Below are positions 52,996-61,594 of a DNA stretch of 64,000 nucleotides, one piece after another. The stretch comes from DASXKD01 sp963762735 (lineage in GTDB: Bacteria; Actinomycetota; Actinomycetes; Streptosporangiales; Streptosporangiaceae), in assembly GCA_963762735.1 (NCBI GenBank), contig CAVXMG010000048.1, forward strand, positions 148,786-212,785, given 5' to 3'. The number at the start of each line of letters is the position of its first letter. The stretch's first letter is position 1. A model generated the notes under the pieces. That model made no database searches. It had not been told where the DNA came from and saw only the letters and a list, made by a program, of their open reading frames with translations. The translations under genes and the position numbers were made by a program.

Positions 52996-53790
52996 ATGAC
53001 TGATCTCGACCTCACCGGCCGTAAAGCCCTGGTGACTGGAGGGGCGCAAGGCCTCGGCGAAGGGATGGCCCGCGCCCTGGCATCTGCCGGGGCAACCGTC
53101 GTCATCGCCGATCTCCAGGACGATGTCGGGACGAAGGTGGCCGGATCGCTCGGCGACGGTCATGGCTTCGTGCACCTCGACACCACCGACGACGCGAACT
53201 GGGAGTCCGCGGTGGCTGAGGCTGTCCACATGTTGGGTGGCCTGGATGTCGTAGTGAACAACGCCGGAGTCGAGATCACCAGCCTGCTCGTGGACCTGGA
53301 CCCCGTCTCGGCGCGCAAGCAGCTCGAGGTCAATCTCCTGGGTACTGCGCTTGGCATCAAGCACGCCTTCCGCGTCATGCGGCCCGGCGGTGCGGCCGGT
53401 GCCGGCGGGACGGTCATTAACGTCGCGTCGGTGGCTGCCACGATTGCCTTCCCCGGCATTGGTGTCTACTCCGCGACCAAGTCCGGCGTCGACCGGCTCA
53501 CCCGGGTGGCCGCGATGGAGTCGGGCAAGCTCGGGTACGGGGTCCGCGTCAACTGCATCTATCCCGGCCTGGTACCTACGGCTATGGGCGCGGGTCTGGC
53601 CAATGATGTGGCCCGGATCGGACTATTCGGCTCGCCTGAGGAAGCAGTCGGCGCGGTGATCGAGCTCACCCCGTCCGGCCGGCTCGGTACGGTCGAGGAC
53701 ATGGCCGACGCGGTCGTCTTCCTAGCCTCGGACGCTGCACGATTCGTAAACGGCGTCGGGCTTCCGGTCGACGGTGGAATGGGGATGTGA
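52996..53790 (+). CDS. Short-chain dehydrogenase/reductase
   Basis: 264 aa, GAGGAGAG upstream. Classical SDR: TGGAQGLGEGMA cofactor loop, NNAG in VVNNAGVE, Ser in INVASVAA, YSATKSG catalytic Tyr/Lys, and an NGVGLPVDGGMGM end. NAD preference is suggested by the Asp in IADLQDD. First gene of a three-gene operon with a saccharopine-dehydrogenase-like reductase and an acyl-CoA ligase, probably for a cyclic or branched acid. Confidence 0.92.
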   Translation: MTDLDLTGRKALVTGGAQGLGEGMARALASAGATVVIADLQDDVGTKVAGSLGDGHGFVHLDTTDDANWESAVAEAVHMLGGLDVVVNNAGVEITSLLVDLDPVSARKQLEVNLLGTALGIKHAFRVMRPGGAAGAGGTVINVASVAATIAFPGIGVYSATKSGVDRLTRVAAMESGKLGYGVRVNCIYPGLVPTAMGAGLANDVARIGLFGSPEEAVGAVIELTPSGRLGTVEDMADAVVFLASDAARFVNGVGLPVDGGMGM

Positions 53791-53792
53791 CC

Positions 53793-54920
53793 ATGGCAAC
53801 CAAGCCTGTCATCGTCTATGGCGCCTCCGGTTATACCGGCCGCCTGGTGTGCGAGTACCTGCGTGAGTACAACGTCCCCTTCGTGGCTGCGGGCCGGGAC
53901 GAGACTCGCCTAAAGACCTCGATGGAGTCGCACGTGGCCGGCATCGAGACCGCTGACTACGAGGTGATCCAAGTCGGCCACGACCCGGCCGCGCTGCAGG
54001 ACCTGTTCGCCGGCGCGTCGGTAGTCTGCAACACCGTCGGGCCGTTCCGCACGCACGGGCCGGAGGTGGTCGAGGCCTGCCTGGCCACGGGCACGCACTA
54101 CCTCGACACCACTGGCGAGCAGGACTGGCTAGTCACCTGCGATGAAAAGTACGGCACTGACTTCGCCGCCGCCGGCCTGCTGCTCGCCCCCGGCATCGCC
54201 CAGATGTACACGACCGGCGAGATCGCGGCGGAGCTGTGCCTGGAGTCCCCCGGTCTTGACACCCTCGACATCGCGGTCTTCTGGGGAGGCAGCCCAACGG
54301 TCGCCTCGACCTTGACGATCCTGGTCAATGCAGCCCTGGCGGGCGCTTACTACCTGCAGCAGAACCAGTATCAGCCGTGGGATCCGGATGCAGGGCTCTA
54401 CCAGCTCGCGATCCCCGGACAGCACGAACTTGCCCTGGCGCTGCCGTGGGGAGGCACGTCACATCCTGTGTGGTATCGCCGCGATCCGCGGGTGGCCAAC
54501 GTCAGGGCGCTCGGCGGCGTCTTCAACAAACCTCTCATGCAGGGCGTGCCGCAGATCGTGGCCGCGGCCGTCGAGGCCACCAAGGACATGGAGCCCGACG
54601 AGCAGTACGAGGCCCTAGTGGCGACCGCGTCCCAGGTCATGAGTCAGATGCCGCCTCGCGAGAACCCGCGGCTGAACAAGTCGTTGGACTCCGTCCACGC
54701 CTCTGGCCCGCTGGGTCGCGCACACTGCGTGATCCACGGCAACCAGAACTACAAGCAGACCGGGGCCCTGCAGGCATACGGGGCCTACGCGCTGCTCCAG
54801 CAGCCACCCAGGCGAGCCGGTTTCGCCTCGGGCTGCCAGGCGTTCGGTCACCAGGAGCTGTTGGGGGTGCTGCGCGGCTTTGGCCTGGTCTCTCAGCCAG
54901 TTCTCACCCGCGAGAGCTGA
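53793..54920 (+). CDS. Saccharopine-dehydrogenase-like oxidoreductase (trans-acting enoyl reductase type)
   Basis: 375 aa from ATG at 53793 (GTG at 53787 would overlap the SDR stop). IVYGASGYTGRLVCEYLREY is the Rossmann opening; VCNTVGPFRTHGPEVVEACL and THYLDTTGEQDW are typical of this family, which includes mycobacterial lipid enoyl reductases. In the operon it probably reduces or oxidises the ligase-activated substrate. Confidence 0.85.
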   Translation: MATKPVIVYGASGYTGRLVCEYLREYNVPFVAAGRDETRLKTSMESHVAGIETADYEVIQVGHDPAALQDLFAGASVVCNTVGPFRTHGPEVVEACLATGTHYLDTTGEQDWLVTCDEKYGTDFAAAGLLLAPGIAQMYTTGEIAAELCLESPGLDTLDIAVFWGGSPTVASTLTILVNAALAGAYYLQQNQYQPWDPDAGLYQLAIPGQHELALALPWGGTSHPVWYRRDPRVANVRALGGVFNKPLMQGVPQIVAAAVEATKDMEPDEQYEALVATASQVMSQMPPRENPRLNKSLDSVHASGPLGRAHCVIHGNQNYKQTGALQAYGAYALLQQPPRRAGFASGCQAFGHQELLGVLRGFGLVSQPVLTRES

Positions 54921-54926
54921 GCGTCA

Positions 54927-56465
54927 GTGCGGCTCGTCGACTATTTGGACAAGGGCGCGTCCCTCGCTCCAGATGCGCCATGCCTGACTACTGATCGGGA
55001 AGTCCGCACGTATGCCGAGGTGAGGCAGCTCAGCTCCCGCATCGCGGCTGCCCTTGCGGGCCAGGGCGTAGGCCCTGGCGACAAGGTCGCGATCCTGTCC
55101 GCCAACGACCCGGTCGCCTTCACCGCCGTGTTCGCCATCAGCCGACTGGGCGCGGTCTGGTGCCCGATCAACCCGCGCAACGAAGCGGCCGAGAACCGGG
55201 AGCTTCTGGACCTCTTCGAGTGCCGGGCCCTGGTGTTCCAGGCGAAGTTCGCCGGGCTGGTCGACCAGATTCGCGGCGACCTGCCGAATCTCGCCACGCT
55301 GGTGTGCCTGGACGGCGAGTTCAACGGCGCTCTGGGCTGGCAGCAATTCCTCGATGGCGGCACCGAGTACCGCGAGACCATCCCGGCTGACGACCTGGCC
55401 ATGATCGTCGGCACCGGGGGCACGACCGGCAAGCCCAAGGGCGTGATGCTTACCGGCACCAACCTGGAGATCATGACAGCCATCGTCTTGATGAGCTATC
55501 CCTTCGAAGGGCGGCCCGTCTACCTGGCTCTGGCTCCGCTCACGCACGCGGCCGGGGTGCTGTGCTTCCCGATCCTCGCGCTCGGCGGCGAGATCGTGGT
55601 GATGCGGACTCCGGATGTGGGCGCCTTCCTGGACAATCTGGAGCGCCATCGCGTCACTCATACTTTCCTGCCGCCCACCGTGATCTACATGGTCCTGGGC
55701 CATAAGCGGCTGGACACGACCGACCGCTCGTCGCTGCAGTGCTTCTGGTACGGCGCCGCGCCCATGTCCGCGGTCCGGCTTGAGGAAGCACTACGGCGCA
55801 TCGGACCAGTCATGGCACAGCTCTTCGGCCAGACCGAGGCACCCATGATGATCTCGACACTCCCGCCGCGCGACCACTTCCGGGCCGACGCAAGCGTCGC
55901 CACCGAGCGGCTGGCATCGGCGGGCCGCCCGGCACCTTTGGTGACGGTCGCAATCATGGGCGAGGACGGCTCGCTGCTGCTCCGGGGCGAGCGCGGCGAG
56001 ATCGTGGTCCGCAGTTCGCTGGTGATGGCCGGCTACTATCGCGACCCCGATGCCACGGCCGCCGCGTCAGCGCATGGCTGGCACCACACCGGCGACATCG
56101 GTTACCTCGATGACACGGGATACCTCTACATCGTCGACCGGGCCAAGGACATGGTCATCACCGGCGGGTTCAATGTGTACTCCTCCGAAGTCGAGCAGGC
56201 GCTCATGGCCCACGACGCCGTCCGCGACTGCGCGGTCATTGGCCTGCCAGACGACAAGTGGGGCGAACGTGTCTGTGCCGTGGTGCAGCTCCAACCGGGC
56301 GCCGCGGTCAATGGCGAAGAGCTGACGGCCTTCGTCAAGAAGCGTCTCGGCAGCGTCAAGGCGCCCAAGCAGGTCGAGATCTGGCCTGACCTGCCCCGTT
56401 CGACGGTCGGCAAGGTCCTCAAGACCGAGATCCGCTCGGTTCTTACGAATGGCCCCACTGTGTGA
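54927..56465 (+). CDS. AMP-forming acyl-CoA synthetase
   Basis: 512 aa from GTG at 54927. P-loop VGTGGTTGKPKGVML, A5 motif (GQTEAPM), A7 HTGDIGYLDDTG, A8 DRAKDMVITGGFNVYSSEVE and the A10 lysine in PRSTVGKVLKTEI. Activates a carboxylic acid as its CoA thioester. Closest in style to the FadD3/steroid and aromatic-acid CoA ligases of actinobacterial catabolic clusters, though the substrate is not fixed by motifs. Confidence 0.93.
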   Translation: MRLVDYLDKGASLAPDAPCLTTDREVRTYAEVRQLSSRIAAALAGQGVGPGDKVAILSANDPVAFTAVFAISRLGAVWCPINPRNEAAENRELLDLFECRALVFQAKFAGLVDQIRGDLPNLATLVCLDGEFNGALGWQQFLDGGTEYRETIPADDLAMIVGTGGTTGKPKGVMLTGTNLEIMTAIVLMSYPFEGRPVYLALAPLTHAAGVLCFPILALGGEIVVMRTPDVGAFLDNLERHRVTHTFLPPTVIYMVLGHKRLDTTDRSSLQCFWYGAAPMSAVRLEEALRRIGPVMAQLFGQTEAPMMISTLPPRDHFRADASVATERLASAGRPAPLVTVAIMGEDGSLLLRGERGEIVVRSSLVMAGYYRDPDATAAASAHGWHHTGDIGYLDDTGYLYIVDRAKDMVITGGFNVYSSEVEQALMAHDAVRDCAVIGLPDDKWGERVCAVVQLQPGAAVNGEELTAFVKKRLGSVKAPKQVEIWPDLPRSTVGKVLKTEIRSVLTNGPTV

Positions 56466-56680
56466 GCTGCCCCGTTTGAGGCCGTCTTGAAGACGGTGTT
56501 CATGAAGGAAGCGGGGACGGTCAGGGTGGAGTTGTTCGCTGCTATCCGTCGTGATGCCAGGGTCGAGGCGGTCGTCGCCGCGGTCCGCGATTACCCGAGC
56601 CCGCGGATCGCTCGCTCGCCTGATAGCCGAGCGACCGGTGACGATGCTCGTCAACAACGCGGGCGTGGCCTTCTACATGG
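56466..56680 (+). mobile_element. Relic region: IS21 istA N-terminus and an SDR fragment
   Basis: From about 56505 the sequence reads RVELFAAIRRDARVE, the IstA opening also seen at 20478. At 56627-56679 another frame reads ERPVTMLVNNAGVAFYM, the NNAG segment of a short-chain dehydrogenase. Both are cut off, the second exactly at tRNA-Pro copy 5. Confidence 0.55.
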
Positions 56681-56722
56681 TCGGGACGGCCGGATTTGAA
56701 CCGGCGACCCCTTGACCCCCAG
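56681..56722 (-). repeat. tRNA-Pro(GGG) 3' half, copy 5
   Basis: Identical 42-bp core. On the minus strand downstream of the tRNA end there is no hairpin but directly the SDR relic. The other side differs from copies 1, 2 and 4. Confidence 0.8.
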
Positions 56723-57566
56723 GAATGCATTCACGAAGCCGTGGCCTCCATTAACGTCCGTCTGCGCAGGTCAAGTGGCGCACAGGCGAGCATGCGGAAG
56801 CAGATCAGCGCACTTGTGAGCAGAACGCGCTCCCGTTTGCGCTCCCATCTCTGGACACGGCCAAGTCGGGCCCCGGAGCGGGCTTCGGCCTCTGCCTGGC
56901 GCGCGCTTGAGTTGAGGTGTGTCAGGCGGCAGGCTGATCAGGGACGCTCCCGGCACGGTGTTGGCGTCAAGGCGACGGCCTCAACGTGCACCGCGTGGCC
57001 GTCGTCGAGCAGACACGCTGCGATGGCGTCCGGTTGGCTGCCGGTGGTGCACACGCGTCGTAGACGAGGATGTTGCGCCCAGATGTCCCGGGAGGGCGCC
57101 GGGCCCCGCACTGCGGACCGGAACTCCCGGGCGGCGCGTTTCGCCAGTGCCGTGTCCCTGACCGATTTTCGCCGTCGCCCAGTCCTTCGCGATCGCCCTG
57201 GGCGTGGCAGTGTCAAACCGCCAGGCGCCGAGGATGTCTTCCCGGGCGGCCTTGTCGAGCACTTGTTTTGGGGCGCGAAATCCTTGTCCCCGGGCCCGGC
57301 GTAGGTCGGGTTGGCGACAATCAGGCTGGGCGGACTGGCGGTGGCGTATTGCGCGAGCTACGCGCCCGGCAACTGATGGCTGGCGCCGCCCGCATGCTGC
57401 CGTCCAGGCAACTGGGCTGGACCTGCAACGGCATTCCAGGAAACCTTGGGTCTGCTGGCGCACTCGGCGGGAAGACAGATCACTCTCCGGCCGGGTGGCC
57501 GCCAGGATCGGTGGCTGGCCGCGATGAGATCGTGTCGGTGTCGGCTGGGGATGATTGGAGTGGTGA
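56723..57566. other. Decayed region
   Basis: Minus-strand pieces such as APKQVLDKAAREDILGAWRF (around 57215-57275) look protein-like but are flanked by frames without sense. I do not recognise the family. GCGCTCCCGTTTGCGCTCCC (about 56828-56847) repeats the stem sequence seen at copies 3 and 6. Confidence 0.35.
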
Positions 57567-59222
57567 GTGGCGATCACGGGGAAGGCCAGGCGGGTGGAGG
57601 CCGGGAGTGGCTTTGTCTTGTCGGTGCTTGCCTCCGGCCAGTTTTTGATGACGCTGGACAGTTCGGTGATGAATGTCTCGATCCGGCAGGTGGCTGCCGA
57701 CGTCGGGACGACGGTGACCGGCATCCAGACGGCGATCACCTTGTACACGCTGGTGATGGCGTCGCTGATGATCACCGGGGGCAAGATCGGGGCGATCGTC
57801 GGGCGTCGGCGGGCTTTCTCGATCGGGCTTGTCATCTACGGTGCCGGGTCGCTCACCACGGCGCTGGCGCCGAACCTGGGGGTGCTGCTGGTGGGCTGGT
57901 CGGTGCTGGAGGGCATCGGCGCCGCGCTGATCATGCCCGCGATCGTGGCCCTGGTCGCGGGAAATTTCGCGGCGGAGCGCCGGGCGGCGGCCTACGGGAT
58001 GATCGCCGCGGCGGGGGCGATCGCGGTGGCGGCCGGGCCGCTGATCGGCGGGGCGGTCACGACGTTCGCGTCGTGGCGGTGGGTCTTCGTGGGCGAAGTG
58101 GTGATCGTGGCCGTCATCTTCGCGGCGCTGCGCAAGGTCAGCGATGCGCCGACCGCCGGCCGGGTTCGGTTCGACGTGATCGGCGCGCTGTTGTCAATTG
58201 TGGGGCTGTCCCTGCTGGTGTTCGGCGTCCTGCAATCGGGCACCTGGGGCTTTGTGAAAGCTAAGCCCGGGCAGCCGCAGCTCCTGGGCACCTCGCCGGT
58301 GGTCTGGCTGGTCACCGGCGGGCTGCTGGTCATCTATGGCTTCTTCCTGTGGGAAGGGCACCTCGCGCACCGGGGCGGCGAACCGCTGATCCGCCCGGCC
58401 ATGCTGCGCAACTCCCAGCTCGCCGGTGGCCTGTCCATGTTCTTTTTCCAGTTCTTCATCCAGGCCGGGGTGTTCTTCACCATCCCGCTGTTCTTGTCGG
58501 TGGTACTGGAGTTGTCCGCGCTGCAGACCGGCGTGCGCTTGCTGCCGCTGTCGGTCGCCCTGCTGGCCACGGCGATAGGCGTCCCCCGGCTTGCACCCAG
58601 GGCGCGGCCCCGCCTGATCGTCCGCCTGGGCCTGTTGTCCATGACCGCCGGGACGCTGGTGCTCATCGGCGGGATCAGCCCAGGCGCGGGCGCCGGAATC
58701 GTCACCATCCCCATGCTGCTGATGGGGCTGGGCATCGGCGCGCTGGCCTCCCAGCTCGGGGCGGTCACCGTCTCCGCCGTCCCCGACCGGGAAAGCGCCG
58801 AGGTGGGCGGGCTGCAGAACACCGTGACCAACCTGGGCGCCTCGCTGGGCACCGCCCTGGTCGGTGCCGTGCTCATCGCCAGCTTGACCACCGGCCTGGT
58901 CAACGGCGTGCAAGCCAGCTCGGCCATCCCGCCGGACGTGAAAACCCAGGCCACGACCCAGTTCGCCGCCGGCGTCCCGTTCATCTCCGACAGCGACCTA
59001 AAAGCCCAGCTCAAGAAGGCCAACGTGCCGCCCGCCCAGGCCGACGCCTTGGTCAAGGCCAACAGCGACGCCCGTCTCGCCGCGTTGCGCACCTCGCTGT
59101 GGGTCGTCGCGCTCTTGGCCATTGTCGCCATGTTCTTCACCGGCTTGATCCCCGCCAAGCCGATCGGACGGCCCCAGCATGAAGCGGCCACCACCAGCCC
59201 AGCCGTGGGCAGCGCCGGGTGA
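57567..59222 (+). CDS. DHA2-type MFS efflux transporter
   Basis: 551 aa, GTG start. ASGQFLMTLDSSVMNVSIRQ (TM1, D/E motif), GGKIGAIVGRRRAF (motif A), WSVLEGIGAALIMPAIVALV and GPLIGGAVTTFASWRWVF (motif C) match the EmrB/QacA family with 14 helices. The C-terminal 90 residues contain a long extracytoplasmic loop (VKTQATTQFAAGVPFISDSD). No adjacent regulator. Confidence 0.92.
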   Translation: MAITGKARRVEAGSGFVLSVLASGQFLMTLDSSVMNVSIRQVAADVGTTVTGIQTAITLYTLVMASLMITGGKIGAIVGRRRAFSIGLVIYGAGSLTTALAPNLGVLLVGWSVLEGIGAALIMPAIVALVAGNFAAERRAAAYGMIAAAGAIAVAAGPLIGGAVTTFASWRWVFVGEVVIVAVIFAALRKVSDAPTAGRVRFDVIGALLSIVGLSLLVFGVLQSGTWGFVKAKPGQPQLLGTSPVVWLVTGGLLVIYGFFLWEGHLAHRGGEPLIRPAMLRNSQLAGGLSMFFFQFFIQAGVFFTIPLFLSVVLELSALQTGVRLLPLSVALLATAIGVPRLAPRARPRLIVRLGLLSMTAGTLVLIGGISPGAGAGIVTIPMLLMGLGIGALASQLGAVTVSAVPDRESAEVGGLQNTVTNLGASLGTALVGAVLIASLTTGLVNGVQASSAIPPDVKTQATTQFAAGVPFISDSDLKAQLKKANVPPAQADALVKANSDARLAALRTSLWVVALLAIVAMFFTGLIPAKPIGRPQHEAATTSPAVGSAG

Positions 59223-59553
59223 GGGGCGCCTTCGGAGGAGGGGGAACATGTGGGCCATGTCCTGCGCTCACCGCCACCTGACGGCTGGTGGTGCTCATAG
59301 AATTGGTCACCTTGGCTCACCGCGCCGCCCGCCGCACCCGAGGTGCCCGAGCCAGACGCAGCGGCCATCCCCCACAAGTCCGCTAGCCCGGCTCGGTTGC
59401 ACCGGCGGGCAGCTGGGCAACTCCCCGTAGGCCTTCAGCCACATGTCGCTGATCAGCGCCGCGGTCAGTCTTGACTGCCAGCCCGGCCAGGGCGCTGGTC
59501 CGGTGGGGCAAGCTCTGCCGCCACGGTAGGCAGTCACGCTACCGGCGGGTGGC
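59223..59553. other. Gap, nothing recognised
   Basis: Convergent 3' ends of the transporter and the flavoprotein; no clear hairpin or gene. Confidence 0.35.
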
Positions 59554-60966
59554 TCATTCCTGGGACCCGAGGTAGCTCCAGGCGGGCGGGAACTGCCCGA
59601 TGCCGATGTCGCGGCAGACCTTTTGGGCGGCCATGCTGACGGCCTCGGTGAAGGTGGGGAAGGCGAATTGCATCTCGGCGAGGTGCTCGACGCTCATGCC
59701 CGCGCTCATGGCGGTCGCGACGACCTGGACGGTTTCGGCGGAGTATTCGCCGAGTACGTGCGCGCCGAGGATGGTGTGGCTGGCCCGGTCGGTGATGAGC
59801 TTGCAGAAACCGTCGGGATGGCCGTCCGCCACTGGCCGCAGGAGGTCGTCGTACCAGGCGATCCCGACCGCGATGTCGTGATCGCGGGCGGCCTGGCTTT
59901 CGGTCATGCCGACCGACCCATACTCCGGGTCGGTGAAGCTGCCGCTCGGCATGACCTGGTAACTGGGCTGGCGGGTGGGGCCGTGGATGGCATTCCAGGC
60001 CGCCATGCGGCCTTCGAGCCTGGCGGCCTGGACCAGTTTGGAGCGCCCGTTGACGTCGCCTGCGGCGTAGATGTGCTCCACGTTTGTCCGCAGGTAGCCA
60101 TCGACCGGGATCGCTTGCGGGCTGCTGGTGACCCCGGCAGCGCCAAGGTCGAGGTTTTCCAGGTTGGCAGGCCAGCCGACGGCGGCGAACACGGCCTCGG
60201 TGACCGCCTGCTCGGCCGGGCCGCCGCGGGTGTAGTGGATGATGATCTGGTTGCCGTTGCGTTCCAGGGCCTGGACCCTTGCGCCGGTGGAGAGCTTGAT
60301 GCCCTTAGCCTCAAACGCCCGGCTCAGTGCCGTGGAAATGCTGGCATCAGCGCCCGGAACCAGCCTGGGACCGCCTTCGAAGAGCCAGACCTGGGCCCCG
60401 AAGTCGGCGAAGATGGAGGCCATCTGGCAGCCGGTGTCGGCGCCGCCGATCACCGCGACGTCGTGTGGCAGGGCGGTGAGGGCCCGGATGTCGTGGTAGG
60501 TCAGCGCAAGCTCGCCGCCCTCGACCGGCAGGCCGGCAGCGTGACCGCCGACTGTGATCACGATGCGGTCCCCCTGCCAGCTGCGGCCATCCTCGGCGCG
60601 CAGCGTGTGCGGGCCGGTGAACCGGACCGGGCCGAGGTGCTCGGCCAGGTCGATGCCGTGGTGGCGCAGGTGGCCGGCCACGTCCTTCTTGTCGTGGGCG
60701 TAGCGGGCGACCCGGGCGCTGTTGGCCAGCACGGCTTGGAGGTTGGGCACCGGCGGGGGGCCTTCGAGGCCGAAGCCTGCCCACGAGGACCAGTCCCGGG
60801 CCAGCCGGGCAGCCCGGGCCAAGGTGCGGACCGGCGCCGGCCCGCGGTTGATGCTGGTCCCGCCGACCTGATCGGCTTCCAGCAAGGTGACGTCCGCGCC
60901 CAGCTCCCGCGCCTGCAGGGCAGCGGTCACGCCCGCAGGCCCGCCGCCTGCCACCAGCACTCTCAC
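59554..60966 (-). CDS. FAD-dependent pyridine-nucleotide oxidoreductase lacking the redox disulfide
   Basis: 470 aa from GTG at 60966, overlapping the cyclase pseudogene stop (GTGA). VAGGGPAGVTAALQARELGA binds FAD, DVAVIGGADTGCQMASIFAD the nicotinamide cofactor, HIYAAGDVNGRSKLVQAA closes the FAD site, and the C-terminal dimer domain is present. Where dihydrolipoamide or mercuric reductases have GGTCxxxGCxP, this protein has GGTSINRGPAPVRTLAR: both cysteines are absent. It is probably a quinone or other non-thiol reductase. Confidence 0.85.
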   Translation of the reverse strand: MRVLVAGGGPAGVTAALQARELGADVTLLEADQVGGTSINRGPAPVRTLARAARLARDWSSWAGFGLEGPPPVPNLQAVLANSARVARYAHDKKDVAGHLRHHGIDLAEHLGPVRFTGPHTLRAEDGRSWQGDRIVITVGGHAAGLPVEGGELALTYHDIRALTALPHDVAVIGGADTGCQMASIFADFGAQVWLFEGGPRLVPGADASISTALSRAFEAKGIKLSTGARVQALERNGNQIIIHYTRGGPAEQAVTEAVFAAVGWPANLENLDLGAAGVTSSPQAIPVDGYLRTNVEHIYAAGDVNGRSKLVQAARLEGRMAAWNAIHGPTRQPSYQVMPSGSFTDPEYGSVGMTESQAARDHDIAVGIAWYDDLLRPVADGHPDGFCKLITDRASHTILGAHVLGEYSAETVQVVATAMSAGMSVEHLAEMQFAFPTFTEAVSMAAQKVCRDIGIGQFPPAWSYLGSQE

Positions 60967-61234
60967 TGCGCTGTCTCCGCTGGGGTGGCCCGGCCCGTGC
61001 CGGGCCCGCCGGTGGGCCGCAGGATGGCCCGGGCCGGTGCCCCGTCACAGCCGTGCAGCTTGACCGGCAGGCAGATCATCTCGTACCTGCCAGCGGAGAC
61101 GGGCGGAAGGTCGAGTCCTTCGATGATCCAGATGCCGCTTCCAGCACGATCGGCCGATTGTCGGGCCAGTGCGGCATGCCGTGCCGGACCGTCACCGACA
61201 CGTCGATCCAGTCCGTCACCCCAGGTTGCGTCAT
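60963..61234 (-). pseudogene. Cyclase-family (kynurenine formamidase-like) pseudogene with internal deletion
   Basis: ATG at 61234 reads VTDWIDVSVTVRHGMPHWPD and NRPIVLE, the family N-terminus. After about 15 garbled bases another frame gives WIIEGLDLPPVSAGRYEMIC then LPVKLHGCDGAPARAILRP, the family C-terminus. The central part with the HxxxHxDxP metal site is gone. It probably sat in an operon with the flavoprotein. Confidence 0.75.
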
Positions 61235-61594
61235 GACAGGTCTTCCCCGCATTGTTGTGGCCCGCTACTGCGGCACTGCCGAGCCGGGCCCGGTAAGGTT
61301 GCGTGCCGCCCAGACGGCCGGCATGACTGCCGGCCTGCCAGAAAGTCACGGCGGTGATCTGGGCGAGCGCTGCTTCACCTGGGTGCACGGTGATCCGGGC
61401 TCACCCGCTCGGATGCTAACGTGCGCAGCCGGTCATTGTCACCACGCCGTTATCCCTCTCCGGGGCGAGGTTCCTAAGCCACCGGTGTCCACCGGGAGGC
61501 GAATTGGTGTCCGGCAGGTAGCGGCAAGGCATCAGCCCAGGCGCCACCCGCAGCCGGCCCAGGACCGCTGGCCTCATCCCGCTACGGTGAGGCT
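61235..61594. other. Divergent gap, nothing recognised
   Basis: Between the cyclase pseudogene (minus) and glucose dehydrogenase (plus). Promoters are expected; none is clear. Confidence 0.35.

Noticed and set aside
56981..57835. Minus-strand 284-codon ORF
   Set aside because: Its first third is antisense to the DHA2 pump and the rest is mixed-frame relic sequence.
59623..61236. 537-codon plus-strand ORF opposite the flavoprotein
   Set aside because: Antisense shadow: Gly/Val/Asp-rich with no domain; the minus strand carries clear FAD and NAD motifs.
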